64,000 nucleotides of DNA from Microcoleus sp. FACHB-672. GTDB lineage: Bacteria; Cyanobacteriota; Cyanobacteriia; Cyanobacteriales; Oscillatoriaceae. The DNA lies in NCBI RefSeq assembly GCF_014695725.1, contig NZ_JACJOU010000014.1, positions 1-64,000 of the forward strand, written 5' to 3'. Each line of letters opens with the position of its first letter. The first letter of the stretch is position 1. Shown here in pieces: positions 37,465 through 45,375 of this stretch. Both the position numbers and the translations under genes were made by a program. Under the pieces are notes generated by a model. It ran no database searches. It was not told the origin of the DNA and worked only from the letters and a program-made list of their open reading frames with translations.

Positions 37465-38520
37465 TTACTTGCGCCGGCGCAACAAACCTAGCAACCCACC
37501 TAACGAAAGCAAACCAAGCGCTGTGGAAGGTTCAGGCACTTTGGCCGAGTTACTATAAATATCCTCATACATGGCTATTGTCAGTAAATCTTCTAATCGT
37601 TCTGACTCTGCCATATCCGCAGCCATTAAAGTATTAGTAGTGGAAGTAGTTGCCGGCAATCCGGCAGTCGTAATTCCTGACGATACCAATCCCTGATTCA
37701 TCACATTTTGGATCCAATGATTAAAAGATGAAACGCGAGTTGCCAGGGAGTAATCGTTATAATCACTCCACATGGAATTCGCGTTGCTGTTATAAACGAC
37801 TGTGCTAACACCGGCAAGAAGTCCATTAATAAATAATCCCCCGCCGCTATCTCCTTGGGCGATGCCATATTCTAAATTTCGGGCGTTGGAACCGGCTCTG
37901 CGAGGATCGCTAAAATCCGAGAGCAGTAAGTTGCTAGACCAATCCAAAATGGTGCCATTGGCAATTGTATTTTCCCCTGCACGTTTCGTGCCGGCAGTCC
38001 CGGCAATTTGGCCGGTTAAACCTGTCCCCCGATTGCCAAACCCCACATAAGTTCCCACCTGCAACGCTTCGTTTGTGCCGGTGAACCGCGAAGCCGCTGT
38101 GACATTTGAGACATTACTGCTGAGCTGCAAGAGTCCAATGTCAGCGCCGGCAGTTGGATTGCGATTGTTATTTAACCAGCCACTATATTTAACGCCACCG
38201 CGAATGGAATAGCTGTTACCGCCGATTGAAAAACTCCCAGTGGTAACGTTTTGGGAATTCGCTGCTTGATCCTCCAAGCAGTGGGCGGCGGTGAGCAACC
38301 AATTTGAACCGATCAGCGTTCCTGAACAACTCCAAGTGCTCGCAGGGCCTCTCAAAGACAGCCGGCCTACGTTGGGAAACAAGTTTGCCCGGGTTCGGTA
38401 GTCAGTGTCAGATCGGTCGTGACGAATCGTGCCGGCTTCAGCAATCGCGCTCATGCCGACTGTAGCGACTGCGGCGGCAAGTGTTGAGGCGATCAGGCGA
38501 TTAGTTTGCACGGCACCCAT
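37465..38520 (-). CDS. Trypsin-like serine protease with PEP-CTERM sorting signal
   Basis: 351 residues. It has a signal peptide (residues 1-29, ending AIAEAG), then an S1-type protease domain with His80 (LLTAAHC), Asp127 (GADIGLLQL) and Ser225 (GDSGGG). The C-terminus has VPEPSTALGLLSLGGLLGLL followed by RRRK, a PEP-CTERM anchor: motif, helix, basic tail. PEP-CTERM proteins are recognised by exosortase and sent to the cell envelope or exopolysaccharide. The mature protein is therefore probably a surface or matrix protease. No exosortase is seen in the window. It is monocistronic. Confidence 0.92.
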   Translation of the reverse strand: MGAVQTNRLIASTLAAAVATVGMSAIAEAGTIRHDRSDTDYRTRANLFPNVGRLSLRGPASTWSCSGTLIGSNWLLTAAHCLEDQAANSQNVTTGSFSIGGNSYSIRGGVKYSGWLNNNRNPTAGADIGLLQLSSNVSNVTAASRFTGTNEALQVGTYVGFGNRGTGLTGQIAGTAGTKRAGENTIANGTILDWSSNLLLSDFSDPRRAGSNARNLEYGIAQGDSGGGLFINGLLAGVSTVVYNSNANSMWSDYNDYSLATRVSSFNHWIQNVMNQGLVSSGITTAGLPATTSTTNTLMAADMAESERLEDLLTIAMYEDIYSNSAKVPEPSTALGLLSLGGLLGLLRRRK

Positions 38521-39166
38521 CTTAGGTTAATTTTTTTGGTGTTCTCAGTATTTACCGTAACATTGATTTCTCGGATGGCATTTAAAGCTTGTATAAAGTC
38601 TTCCGTAAGTTTTATTAATAATTGATAAAGGCAGGGTTCTGCTTTGTTTACATCTGTTGAAGGATTTATTTTTAAAACCTTAGAAGTAAGCTTTTCAGGA
38701 TGCCGGCTTCACAGATAAATCTGATGGATAAATGAAGCTGAATCTTCTATCTGGGAATTTTTGTAAGAAATTAATTGTATAGGTTTATTGATTCTGTAAT
38801 CTTAAATCGCGCCGATTCTAGTTTATTTACATATTTAATGTTTTTAGTCAATCTGTAAGATTTACTTAGTCAGAAGCTGACTTGAGCGGGTTGCCGGAAT
38901 CGGGATGATTTAGACAGGGCCAGCCAACGGCAGAATTAGGGTTTTGTGCTATAAGTGATTATTGGTTATCTATGACTGCTTAGATAATTACTTAGAAATT
39001 AACTATAAAAAATTAATCTGGTTTACTATAAAAACATAAAACTTAAACCTTGTCAAATGGCGCGAAATTGTTAAAAAAATAAGAAAGATTTTCAATAAGA
39101 TTTTACAAAAATTCTCATAAAAGTTTAAATGTTAAATCGAGAAGAGAAAATTTAAAAGCGATTCTT
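38521..39166. promoter_or_regulatory. AT-rich divergent region with direct repeats upstream of the histidine kinase
   Basis: 646 bp between the PEP-CTERM protease and the histidine kinase, strongly AT-rich in its second half. AAGATTTT occurs at 39085-39092 and again at 39097-39104, twelve bases apart, with looser copies following (AAATTCTC, AAAGTTTA). Direct repeats of about 11-12 bp are the usual binding mode of OmpR/PhoB-type regulators. No gene is visible. Confidence 0.35.
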
Positions 39167-40537
39167 ATGTTTCAAGCGACTCGCCGGCGGTTAGCAATTT
39201 GGTATAGTGCCGTAACTGCTGTGCTGCTATTGCTCTTTGCCACCGGCGTCTACCTTTATGTCCGCAGCACCTTGATTGAGCGGATTGATGACACCCTGAA
39301 CCATGTGGTGGAAGTGGTGGAGCGGTCGCTTGTGATTGAACCAGTCGGGCCGGCAACCGCTGCGGCACCGCAACTGCGAATCAACGTGGAAGCCAGTTTT
39401 CGAGACAATTCAGACGCCTTAGAAGACGACCACATCGACCTAGAATGGTTCAGTCCCACCGGCGAATTGCTGTGGTCAACCCTGCCGGTACGAATCAACA
39501 TTCCCCTGCATCCCAACCGCACCGGCGAAACCGTACAACTCCCCGGCAGTCATCTGTTGCGACAGGTTACGGAACGGGTGCAAATCGGGCGTCAAGTGCT
39601 GGGATACCTGCGCGTCAGTCATCCTTGGTTTGAGGTGACAAAACCGATCCGCCAGCTGCTCGTCGATCTCAGCTTAGGCACAAGTTTCATGGTGCTGGGT
39701 GTCGGCGGGATTGGCTGGTTGCTTTCCGGACTGGCAATGGAGCCGGTGCGAGAGTCTTACCAAAGGTTAAAGCAGTTCACCGCCGACGCCTCCCACGAAC
39801 TGAGAAATCCCATCGCCACGATTCAAACCAATGTGCAAGTGGCGCTTTCTGACCCAGAGTTAAACTCGCCACCCCACCGGCAGCAACTCCAGCTGATCGA
39901 AAGGCTAACGCGCCGGTTAGGGCGTCTGGTGGATGATTTGCTATTTCTGGCGAGACAGGATAGCGGCATGGTGCAGCGCAGTTGGGTTGAGGTGCCTCTG
40001 GACGCGCTGCTCATGGAAGTAATGGAAGAACAGCAGGCAATTGCCACAGAAAAAGGCGTCACCCTTTCCCTAGACTTGCTCGATCCTCCCGCCCCACTTG
40101 TCGGCAACTTTGAACTGTCGAATCTCTTCACCCTCCAGGGAGACTGGGATCAGTTAGCGCGGCTATTTACCAATCTTGTCAGTAATGGGGTGCAATATAC
40201 CCCCGCCGGCGGACAGGTGCGGGTGGAATTGCGTGCCGGTTCTCTCCTCTCCCGCAGCACCGGCATCCATTTGCAGGTGAGTGTCAGCGATACAGGTGCC
40301 GGTATTCCCGAATACGCCTTGCCTCACCTGTTTGATCGCTTCTATCGAGTCGATCCTGCCCGTACGCATGGGGCAGCCGCAGGATCGGGGTTAGGGTTGG
40401 CAATCGCTCAGGCAATTGTGGAGAATCATCAAGGACACATTCGCGTTGAAAGTCAGTTGCAGCGCGGCACGACTGTTACCGTTACGCTGCCGGTGTCTAA
40501 ACCCGATGAATTGTGGTTGAATGTTGAAAAATTATAG
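39167..40537 (+). CDS. Membrane sensor histidine kinase
   Basis: 456 residues. TM1 is at about 11-32, an extracytoplasmic sensor at about 33-163, TM2 at about 165-190, then a short linker, HisKA with His210 (DASHELRNPIATIQ), and HATPase (NLVSNGVQYTP, DTGAGIPEYALPHLF, GSGLGLAIAQAIVENH). It is an EnvZ/PhoR-type kinase that should phosphorylate an OmpR-type regulator. None is encoded within the window on either side, so it is an orphan. The N-terminal layout resembles cyanobacterial RppB-type kinases, but I do not assign that name. Confidence 0.92.
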   Translation: MFQATRRRLAIWYSAVTAVLLLLFATGVYLYVRSTLIERIDDTLNHVVEVVERSLVIEPVGPATAAAPQLRINVEASFRDNSDALEDDHIDLEWFSPTGELLWSTLPVRINIPLHPNRTGETVQLPGSHLLRQVTERVQIGRQVLGYLRVSHPWFEVTKPIRQLLVDLSLGTSFMVLGVGGIGWLLSGLAMEPVRESYQRLKQFTADASHELRNPIATIQTNVQVALSDPELNSPPHRQQLQLIERLTRRLGRLVDDLLFLARQDSGMVQRSWVEVPLDALLMEVMEEQQAIATEKGVTLSLDLLDPPAPLVGNFELSNLFTLQGDWDQLARLFTNLVSNGVQYTPAGGQVRVELRAGSLLSRSTGIHLQVSVSDTGAGIPEYALPHLFDRFYRVDPARTHGAAAGSGLGLAIAQAIVENHQGHIRVESQLQRGTTVTVTLPVSKPDELWLNVEKL

Positions 40538-40594
40538 AAATTGGGGTTAGAAGCAAACTGTTTTTCAAAGGCAGCTATGGGACGTTTGGCAATT

Positions 40595-40939
40595 TCAAGT
40601 CTCATCATCTATTTCCGATAAAATTTGTACAATTTTCGGTTTTAACTCTGGCAAATTCCGTTCAACCACATTCCAAACTTCATCTAAATCTATGCCGGTG
40701 TAGTCGTGAATCAGGACATCTCGAAATCCAGCAATTCTTCGCCAAGGAATTTCTGGATAAGTTTGCCTCAACTTGGGAGAAAGCCGCTTCACCGCTTCTC
40801 CTATCACTTCAAAATTGCGAATCACTGCATCTTGAATTAAAGAAGATTGCCAAAATTCTGCTTTTCCCCCTTGAGTATAAGTCTCAATGCGACTGATGCG
40901 CTCACAGATATCTTGTAAATACATCCTGTCATCTGTCAT
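40595..40939 (-). CDS. hepT: HepT-type (HEPN, DUF86) toxin ribonuclease
   Basis: 114 residues, all alpha, with the RX4HXY catalytic motif (Arg73, His78, Tyr80 in FRDVLIHDY). HEPN toxins cut RNA. In the HepT/MntA system the nucleotidyltransferase partner neutralises the toxin by adding AMP to the motif tyrosine. The start ATG overlaps the stop of the partner gene by four bases, so the pair is translationally coupled, with the antitoxin first. Both motifs are intact and the system is probably active. Confidence 0.93.
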   Translation of the reverse strand: MTDDRMYLQDICERISRIETYTQGGKAEFWQSSLIQDAVIRNFEVIGEAVKRLSPKLRQTYPEIPWRRIAGFRDVLIHDYTGIDLDEVWNVVERNLPELKPKIVQILSEIDDET

Positions 40940-41226
40940 AGGGGGATAGCTTGGCTCAAAATTCGTTCTCGAAAATATTCTCGCAATCCCTTAACCGTTG
41001 CCACATCAACTTTCCGTCCTAACAAGTCTTCTAAATCTTGGATTAAACCAATCCGATCAAGTAAACTGCGATCACTATTCATGTCCACCAGAAAATCTAC
41101 ATCGCTATCCTCTCGTTCTTCACCTTTGGCGACTGAGCCAAATATTCGCACGTTGGATGCTCCATGTTGAGCAGCGAGGAGTAGAATCTCTTCTCGCTTT
41201 TGTTGCAGGATTTCTCTAATTTTCAT
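40936..41226 (-). CDS. mntA: MntA-type minimal nucleotidyltransferase antitoxin
   Basis: 96 residues from the ATG at 41226 (MKIREILQQ), preceded by GAGAG; the frame is open to an ATG at 41265 that lacks a good ribosome-binding site. The nucleotidyltransferase motif is complete: Gly30-Ser31 then Asp42-x-Asp44 in FGSVAKGEEREDSDVDFLVD, matching GSX10DXD. It is the partner of the HepT toxin directly downstream and probably AMPylates it. Confidence 0.93.
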   Translation of the reverse strand: MKIREILQQKREEILLLAAQHGASNVRIFGSVAKGEEREDSDVDFLVDMNSDRSLLDRIGLIQDLEDLLGRKVDVATVKGLREYFRERILSQAIPL

Positions 41227-41257
41227 ACTCTCAATCGTGATGTTCTTGTCAAAGTGA

Positions 41258-41461
41258 TTAAGCATAGTAATCTACAACACTTCCCCTTAAAAATTTAATC
41301 GCATTTTGTAAACCCAAGTGATTAAATTTAAACATCGGTATTAACTTCGCCATCTTTTCAGTAATAGTATTTAACCGACGATATTGAGGAAACAGATTAA
41401 GCCAAGCAATATGATAGCGTAATCGTTGTTGAAACTGCCTCAGAAATGGAGAGCATCTCAT
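41258..41461 (-). pseudogene. Possible C-terminal remnant, unrecognised
   Basis: An open frame of about 67 codons (RLRYHIAWLNLFPQYRRLN to KFNHLGLQNAIKFLRGS) ending at 41258. Its upstream part (41462-41527) is the dispersed repeat and not coding. The stop overlaps the alternative mntA ATG at 41265. The sequence is protein-like, with balanced helices, but I do not recognise it. It may be a leftover of the gene disrupted by the repeat. Confidence 0.25.
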
Positions 41462-41512
41462 TTTTGTAAATTGGTAGCTTGCCGTGATCTTAGGGAGCAA
41501 GATGCTCCCACT
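41459..41512 (-). repeat. Dispersed repeat copy A (GGGAGCATCTTGCTCCC)
   Basis: Read on the minus strand it contains GGGAGCA-TCT-TGCTCCC, a 7-bp stem with a 3-base loop (41493-41509), followed by a GGCAAGCTACCAATTTACAA-type tail. The same order of motifs occurs at 45376-45445 on the plus strand. The two copies flank the accessory genes in opposite orientation. Confidence 0.8.
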
Positions 41513-41554
41513 TCCATATTTTGACAAATCTGAAATGCCCCCAAGTGAGTAGAC

Positions 41555-41731
41555 TTACTGGGCATCTCCAATTAAAATAAATGGAGACCAGAAAAAAGGA
41601 TGCTTGTTAATTTGACTAATTTTTGCTTGCCGCAGGGCTTCCCCTTTGCTCATTCCTTGCTTTAAGTTGTTATAAAATTTAACCATTAAATCTTTCGTTG
41701 AAGTATCTTCTACACTCCACAAACTTGCCAT
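41555..41731 (-). pseudogene. CHAT-domain protein, C-terminal fragment
   Basis: 58 codons: MASLWSVEDTSTKDLM, then FYNNLKQGMSKGEALRQAK, and HPFFWSPFILIGDAQ before the stop. This is the last segment of a CHAT (caspase HetF-associated with TPR) protease domain, which normally ends in exactly such HPFFWAPFILIGD motifs. The catalytic His and Cys lie upstream in intact proteins and are absent here. Its frame is open only to about 41756, into the truncated antitoxin sequence. It is too short to act as a protease, so it is a remnant. Confidence 0.8.
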
Positions 41732-41817
41732 CACTGCAAAACTTCTTGCCCATCCGGAATATCAACCTCTTCTAACAGTTCAATAGTTTTACCACGCTTA
41801 ATGCCTTTTAACTGCAT
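41731..41817 (-). pseudogene. Truncated antitoxin (AbrB/VapB-like, PIN-associated)
   Basis: 28 codons, MQLKGIKRGKTIELLEEVDI then PDGQEVLQ and stop. This matches the start of short cyanobacterial antitoxins of the type MQLKGIKRGKTIELLE..IPDG that accompany PIN toxins. The stop TGA overlaps the CHAT fragment's ATG by one base (TGATG). It lacks the C-terminal toxin-binding part and no PIN gene follows, so it is a remnant. Confidence 0.6.
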
Positions 41818-42006
41818 AATTTAACCTCATTGTGTCACTTCAAAATTTTTTATCACTCTTTAAATTGTATTAAAAAATTAAATAAAAAAACAAAGAAAAA
41901 TAGCAATTCGGGCGAAAAATGATGGCTCAAACTCAACATTTCCAACCCGAATGCTTTGACCTATAAAATTGAGATGCTCATCCAAAATCCAACAACCAAA
42001 AGTGTA

Positions 42007-42357
42007 CTATGCTGCAAGACTTGTCTGAGCATTGCAAGCTGCACACCCACACCGAAGTTGATCTTTGATTGAATCACCGGCACCTGAATTTCCGATCAGT
42101 ACCGCATCTGAGAATTCTCCATGATTTAGCCAAGCTTGAGCGATGCTACCGCGCACCGAGTTGAGTGACTTTGCCGTTGCTAAAGTATTTACGCTACGGT
42201 TGGGTTTGGCCGTGTTTAAATTAAGCTGATGCGTAGAGGTTGCGACAAAGCTGCCGGTGTCGTAAGCAGCTAAGCGGGGTTGTGCTAACCCAACAATTAA
42301 AGCAATAGCAGCGGTTAAGACGAAAGCCAGACAAGAAGAGAGGATTGCTCGTTTCAT
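42007..42357 (-). CDS. Small exported protein with CxCxxC tail
   Basis: 116 residues. An N-terminal signal or anchor helix (ILSSCLAFVLTAAIALIVGL, with cleavage likely near Ala30), then a hydrophilic region rich in Asn/Thr/Ser, and a C-terminal CGCAACNAQ motif with three Cys in nine residues. The Cys group might bind metal or form a disulfide. I do not recognise a family. It lies between the toxin-antitoxin remnants and the HELVH protein, both on the same strand. Confidence 0.6.
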   Translation of the reverse strand: MKRAILSSCLAFVLTAAIALIVGLAQPRLAAYDTGSFVATSTHQLNLNTAKPNRSVNTLATAKSLNSVRGSIAQAWLNHGEFSDAVLIGNSGAGDSIKDQLRCGCAACNAQTSLAA

Positions 42358-42610
42358 ACTGATAAACTAGAAGGACAATTTGACTTAACTGCAATAGAAA
42401 CCGGCAGACAATTTCGCTAAAGTTATGCCGGCATTAATCTCTGAGAATCGCTTCGCTGACAGAGAGTTCCCGATTTTTAACACACCCGCTATTATAATCG
42501 ATACTAACGTTGGCTTGAATGGACGGAGGGCTGATAGATCCCAATCCAACAGCAATATCAGAAAAATTGTTACATTCTTAAAAACTTAAAAAGCCAGTTC
42601 AGTGGTTTTG
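42358..42610. other. Intergenic spacer
   Basis: About 250 bp, AT-rich with no recognised motif; it holds the promoter of the small exported protein. Confidence 0.3.
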
Positions 42611-43315
42611 TCAGTCAAGTTGTCGGCTTTCAAACAAGTCTTTTTTTAAATCTAAAACTTTGGGCTTCTCATAAGGCTTTCTCAGTTCCAGAGATAGCCA
42701 CTTGGCGAACTCTGCTTCAAACTCAAAAGCCTCCCGTTCCATGATATTGTGCCGATAGCTTTGTCCCGCCCGCTCGTATTCCTTAAAATATTCATAACCA
42801 AATTCATTTAAACTGCCCAATTTTTCATACTGCTCAACGTGAACTAGCTCATGGGCGAGTAAAATTAATTGCTTAACACTCCCTCTTTTATAAGCCGATT
42901 TTACATAAATTTTATCCCCATAAACCTGAGCATTAGACTTGCCAAAATTTAATCTTAAACTCGCAGCCGCCCATTCATCTAGTAATGTGGCATTATAAAC
43001 AACATCTACCCGATCAACTAAATCCCCAAAATGGGGCCGCAAGTATTCCTTCTGAATTTCATCTAAGCCTTGGCCTTTTCCATTATGTGATGTCATCCAT
43101 TGAGCTGCTGCCTGATATCCGCCAGCACCCACCTTTCCCCACGCTGCCTCGGAATACTTTTTCGGGACTTTTCCTTTCCCCAATTTTACCGCAAGAGTTT
43201 CAGAAGAATATTCAATATCAATCGAATTATTAGCTAAAGGATAATAAATTCCTAAAACAAAAATCGCTAAGCTGAGCAACGCTCCGCCAATGCCAATTTT
43301 TTCAGTTAGTTTCAT
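42611..43315 (-). CDS. Membrane-anchored HELVH zinc-metallopeptidase-like protein
   Basis: 234 residues. One N-terminal membrane helix (about 9-27) is followed by a soluble domain. The zinc motif HExxH is at His155-Glu156-Leu-Val-His159 in ILLAHELVHVEQY, in the style of DUF4157-type domains. An acidic helix follows (EREAFEFEAEFA near residue 200) that could supply a third ligand. It probably faces the periplasm. The substrate is unknown; DUF4157 domains are also found in contractile injection effector proteins, but nothing else of such a system is here. Confidence 0.72.
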   Translation of the reverse strand: MKLTEKIGIGGALLSLAIFVLGIYYPLANNSIDIEYSSETLAVKLGKGKVPKKYSEAAWGKVGAGGYQAAAQWMTSHNGKGQGLDEIQKEYLRPHFGDLVDRVDVVYNATLLDEWAAASLRLNFGKSNAQVYGDKIYVKSAYKRGSVKQLILLAHELVHVEQYEKLGSLNEFGYEYFKEYERAGQSYRHNIMEREAFEFEAEFAKWLSLELRKPYEKPKVLDLKKDLFESRQLD

Positions 43316-43822
43316 AATTTAATCGCTCAATCTCTTCTCTATTTATTCTTTAAAATATTTTCAATTTCGTCAAATATTCATATTTCTTAAAATTTAAATA
43401 TTTACAGTAAATTTACTGAGTTGAAAGTTAATGAACGGTTAAATTACATTTTTAGATTGATCCCGTACAGAAACTCCCCCCTTGCCGGCGCACCCGTGCC
43501 GGTCTTGAGCGCTTCAAAAAAGGAGCAATCTCAAGCATAAGCGTTAAACCCAAGGATTTCATCCTGATATCCGTACAACATCAGTATGCAACTTAGATGT
43601 GGAGAAGCAGAAGCTTGACAGCACTCAGGCTTACTGTCAGGACAAACTTGAAGGCACAGCAGCCTCAAGCAAGCACATCCATAACGCTCAGCTTGCTCGC
43701 AACAAAATTGGCGACGCTCATTGAGCATCGCCGGTTCCAAGGCTATTCAATTACCGCAAATTGATAGGATAAACCTTGCTGCCGGCTCATCTAGAAACCG
43801 GCTGTCAGACTTTTATCCCCCT
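43316..43822. other. Region between metallopeptidase-like and sigma-like genes
   Basis: About 500 bp. It is AT-rich from 43316 to 43470, then native in composition. It contains only the Cys-rich ORF listed separately at 43531-43728. Short GCGCCGGCAAG-type sequences lie near 43490. Confidence 0.4.
43531..43728 (-). CDS. Possible small cysteine-rich protein
   Basis: 65 residues from the ATG at 43728 (a TTG at 43740 would add four). It contains ten Cys, mostly in the first half (FCCEQAERYGCACLRLLCLQ, then VCPDSKPECC). The pattern could be a metal- or disulfide-stabilised peptide. There is no signal peptide, and the ribosome-binding site is weak. No family is known to me. Confidence 0.33.
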   Translation of the reverse strand: MLNERRQFCCEQAERYGCACLRLLCLQVCPDSKPECCQASASPHLSCILMLYGYQDEILGFNAYA

Positions 43823-44485
43823 TCAAGCCTTAACCGCAGAGGTTTGCCCAAATTCAGTGGGAAGGGTATCGAGATAGATCTCTCGAATATCCACCGGCAA
43901 CTCTTTTTCTAGCAGGTGGTGGCCTTCTTTCAGTACCCGTTTAATCTCAGCAGGTGTAATTTCATCGCCCTCAGCTTGCAAATAGCCGGCAATCCGGGAT
44001 TCACTCCACTGGAAAGTCTCAGCCATTAAAACCACCACCCGCGCCAAAGCCGGCAGCACTTCCAGCGCTTGTTGGATATAACACCATAACGGTGGCGATG
44101 CCGCCTGTAGTGAATAGTGGATCGACTCAACCGGCGGCAACTCCACGGAGTTAACGCACAAAGCCGTCATATTGATCAACCAATTTTGTAGCGTCAAAGC
44201 CGGCTCATTTGCGCCATTTTCTTGATTTTCCCGCAAATCCAGACCCCGCAATTCATAATAAATATGCCGCCAGGTCAAAGCAAACAGATAATCAGCCTGC
44301 ACAGGCGACTTGCAAGCGTGGGAAATCAGGCTATAGACAATTGGACTGTAGCGGCAGAAAATTGCTGTAAAATACTTGCCCTGCTCAGGATGGCGCTGAA
44401 ACAGCGTCAGCAACTCCCCATCCGAGTGATGAAACAGGGACTTGACAAGAGGATGATTGCTTTCAGAAAAATTAGGCGGTTGCAC
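43823..44485 (-). CDS. Sigma-70-like factor (divergent, cyanobacterial)
   Basis: About 220 residues from a GTG at 44485 (encoding MQPPNFSESNHPLVKSL); the frame is open to 44593 but that extension looks non-coding. Residues 20-80 (YFTAIFCRYSPIVYSLISHA, DYLFALTWRHIYYELRGLDL) resemble sigma region 2. Residues 145-215 (ALEVLPALARVVVLM, SESRIAGYLQAEGDEITPAE, LPVDIREIYL) resemble region 4 with its helix-turn-helix. It is probably an ECF-like or SigI-like factor, or a derivative used in stress responses. It is divergent from the glyoxalase-fold gene. Confidence 0.6.
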   Translation of the reverse strand: MQPPNFSESNHPLVKSLFHHSDGELLTLFQRHPEQGKYFTAIFCRYSPIVYSLISHACKSPVQADYLFALTWRHIYYELRGLDLRENQENGANEPALTLQNWLINMTALCVNSVELPPVESIHYSLQAASPPLWCYIQQALEVLPALARVVVLMAETFQWSESRIAGYLQAEGDEITPAEIKRVLKEGHHLLEKELPVDIREIYLDTLPTEFGQTSAVKA

Positions 44486-44769
44486 AGTTTCTACCCACCA
44501 ACAGCGATTTCTAAATAAATATATCCAGTGTTTCCCACAATTACAAACTCCCTTGCCGCCAAAAAAACAGAAAAATCCCTGTTGCGCCTCCACTTTGCGC
44601 GGTTTTCCTGGGGAAGCGCTGCCGGCGCTGAAAACTCATCGAGACGCAACCAGATCGATGCGGCCTTGATAAAATTATTAACAATGCTATCGTTTTGTCC
44701 TATAAAGTCCCTAAAAGCAGATCGGCTGCCGATTGATACCGCTGAGTGTTGTTCATCCCTTCTTGGTTC

Positions 44770-45348
44770 ATGATTCTAACCTTTAGTATTACTCCTACCT
44801 TGAGTGCCTTTTTGCCATCCCTGCCCCTGGATAGCCTGTTATCCACCCAGGGGATCATGGTGATGCTGCTGGCTGCCTATGCCGGGGCGATGTGGATGTT
44901 TCTCACCAGCGCCCCCAAAGTTCACACCATCATGGTGTCCGATCTGGAAGTCGCGCGACAGTTTTATGAAGGTTTGCTGGATCTGCCGGTGGCAGATGTG
45001 CCCCTGCACTACTACTACAACTACGAGCAAACCCTCGGTGCCACCGGCATCGATCCCCTGTATATGTCCACCACTATGGGAGCAACCCCCACAAGAAATC
45101 TTGATACCCCAGACGGATTGTGGTATCAAATGCAAAAAAATACCCAATTGCACATTATTTCAGGAGCGAGTCTCGGTCAAAAAAATCGGCAGCGTCATGT
45201 CTGTTTTGACAGCGAGTGTTTGGAACTGGTGCTGATGCGTGTCCAGACACGAGGCATTAAATACAAAATTCGTCGGGAAAAGCCGCTGAATTTTTTGGTC
45301 AAGGATCTTGAAAGTCGCGTGCTTGAGATATCTGAAGTCTCCAATTAA
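44770..45348 (+). CDS. Membrane-tethered VOC (glyoxalase-fold) protein
   Basis: 192 residues from the ATG at 44770 (an in-frame TTG at 44746 is less likely). Residues 1-48 contain a membrane segment (IMVMLLAAYAGAMWMFLTSA). From about residue 50 comes a VOC domain: KVHTIMVSDLEVARQFYEGL, LPVADVPLHYYYNYE, LHIISG and RHVCFDSECLELVLMRVQTR. VOC proteins use metal for isomerase, dioxygenase or resistance reactions, or only bind ligand. An N-terminal membrane anchor is unusual for the family. The substrate is unknown. Confidence 0.75.
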   Translation: MILTFSITPTLSAFLPSLPLDSLLSTQGIMVMLLAAYAGAMWMFLTSAPKVHTIMVSDLEVARQFYEGLLDLPVADVPLHYYYNYEQTLGATGIDPLYMSTTMGATPTRNLDTPDGLWYQMQKNTQLHIISGASLGQKNRQRHVCFDSECLELVLMRVQTRGIKYKIRREKPLNFLVKDLESRVLEISEVSN

Positions 45349-45375
45349 AAAACTGAGACTTTCTAACAAAAGTAT

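Noticed and set aside
39167-40537. Naming the membrane kinase RppB
   Set aside because: The N-terminal layout is suggestive but the partner regulator is missing and I cannot verify identity without a search.
42007-42357. RiPP precursor peptide (CGCAAC tail)
   Set aside because: It has an ordinary signal-type N-terminus, not a recognised leader, and no modifying enzyme is adjacent. Kept only as an exported protein of unknown role.
42611-43315. Contractile injection system component (DUF4157-like)
   Set aside because: Only the HExxH motif and its surroundings agree; no tail sheath, baseplate or spike genes are near.
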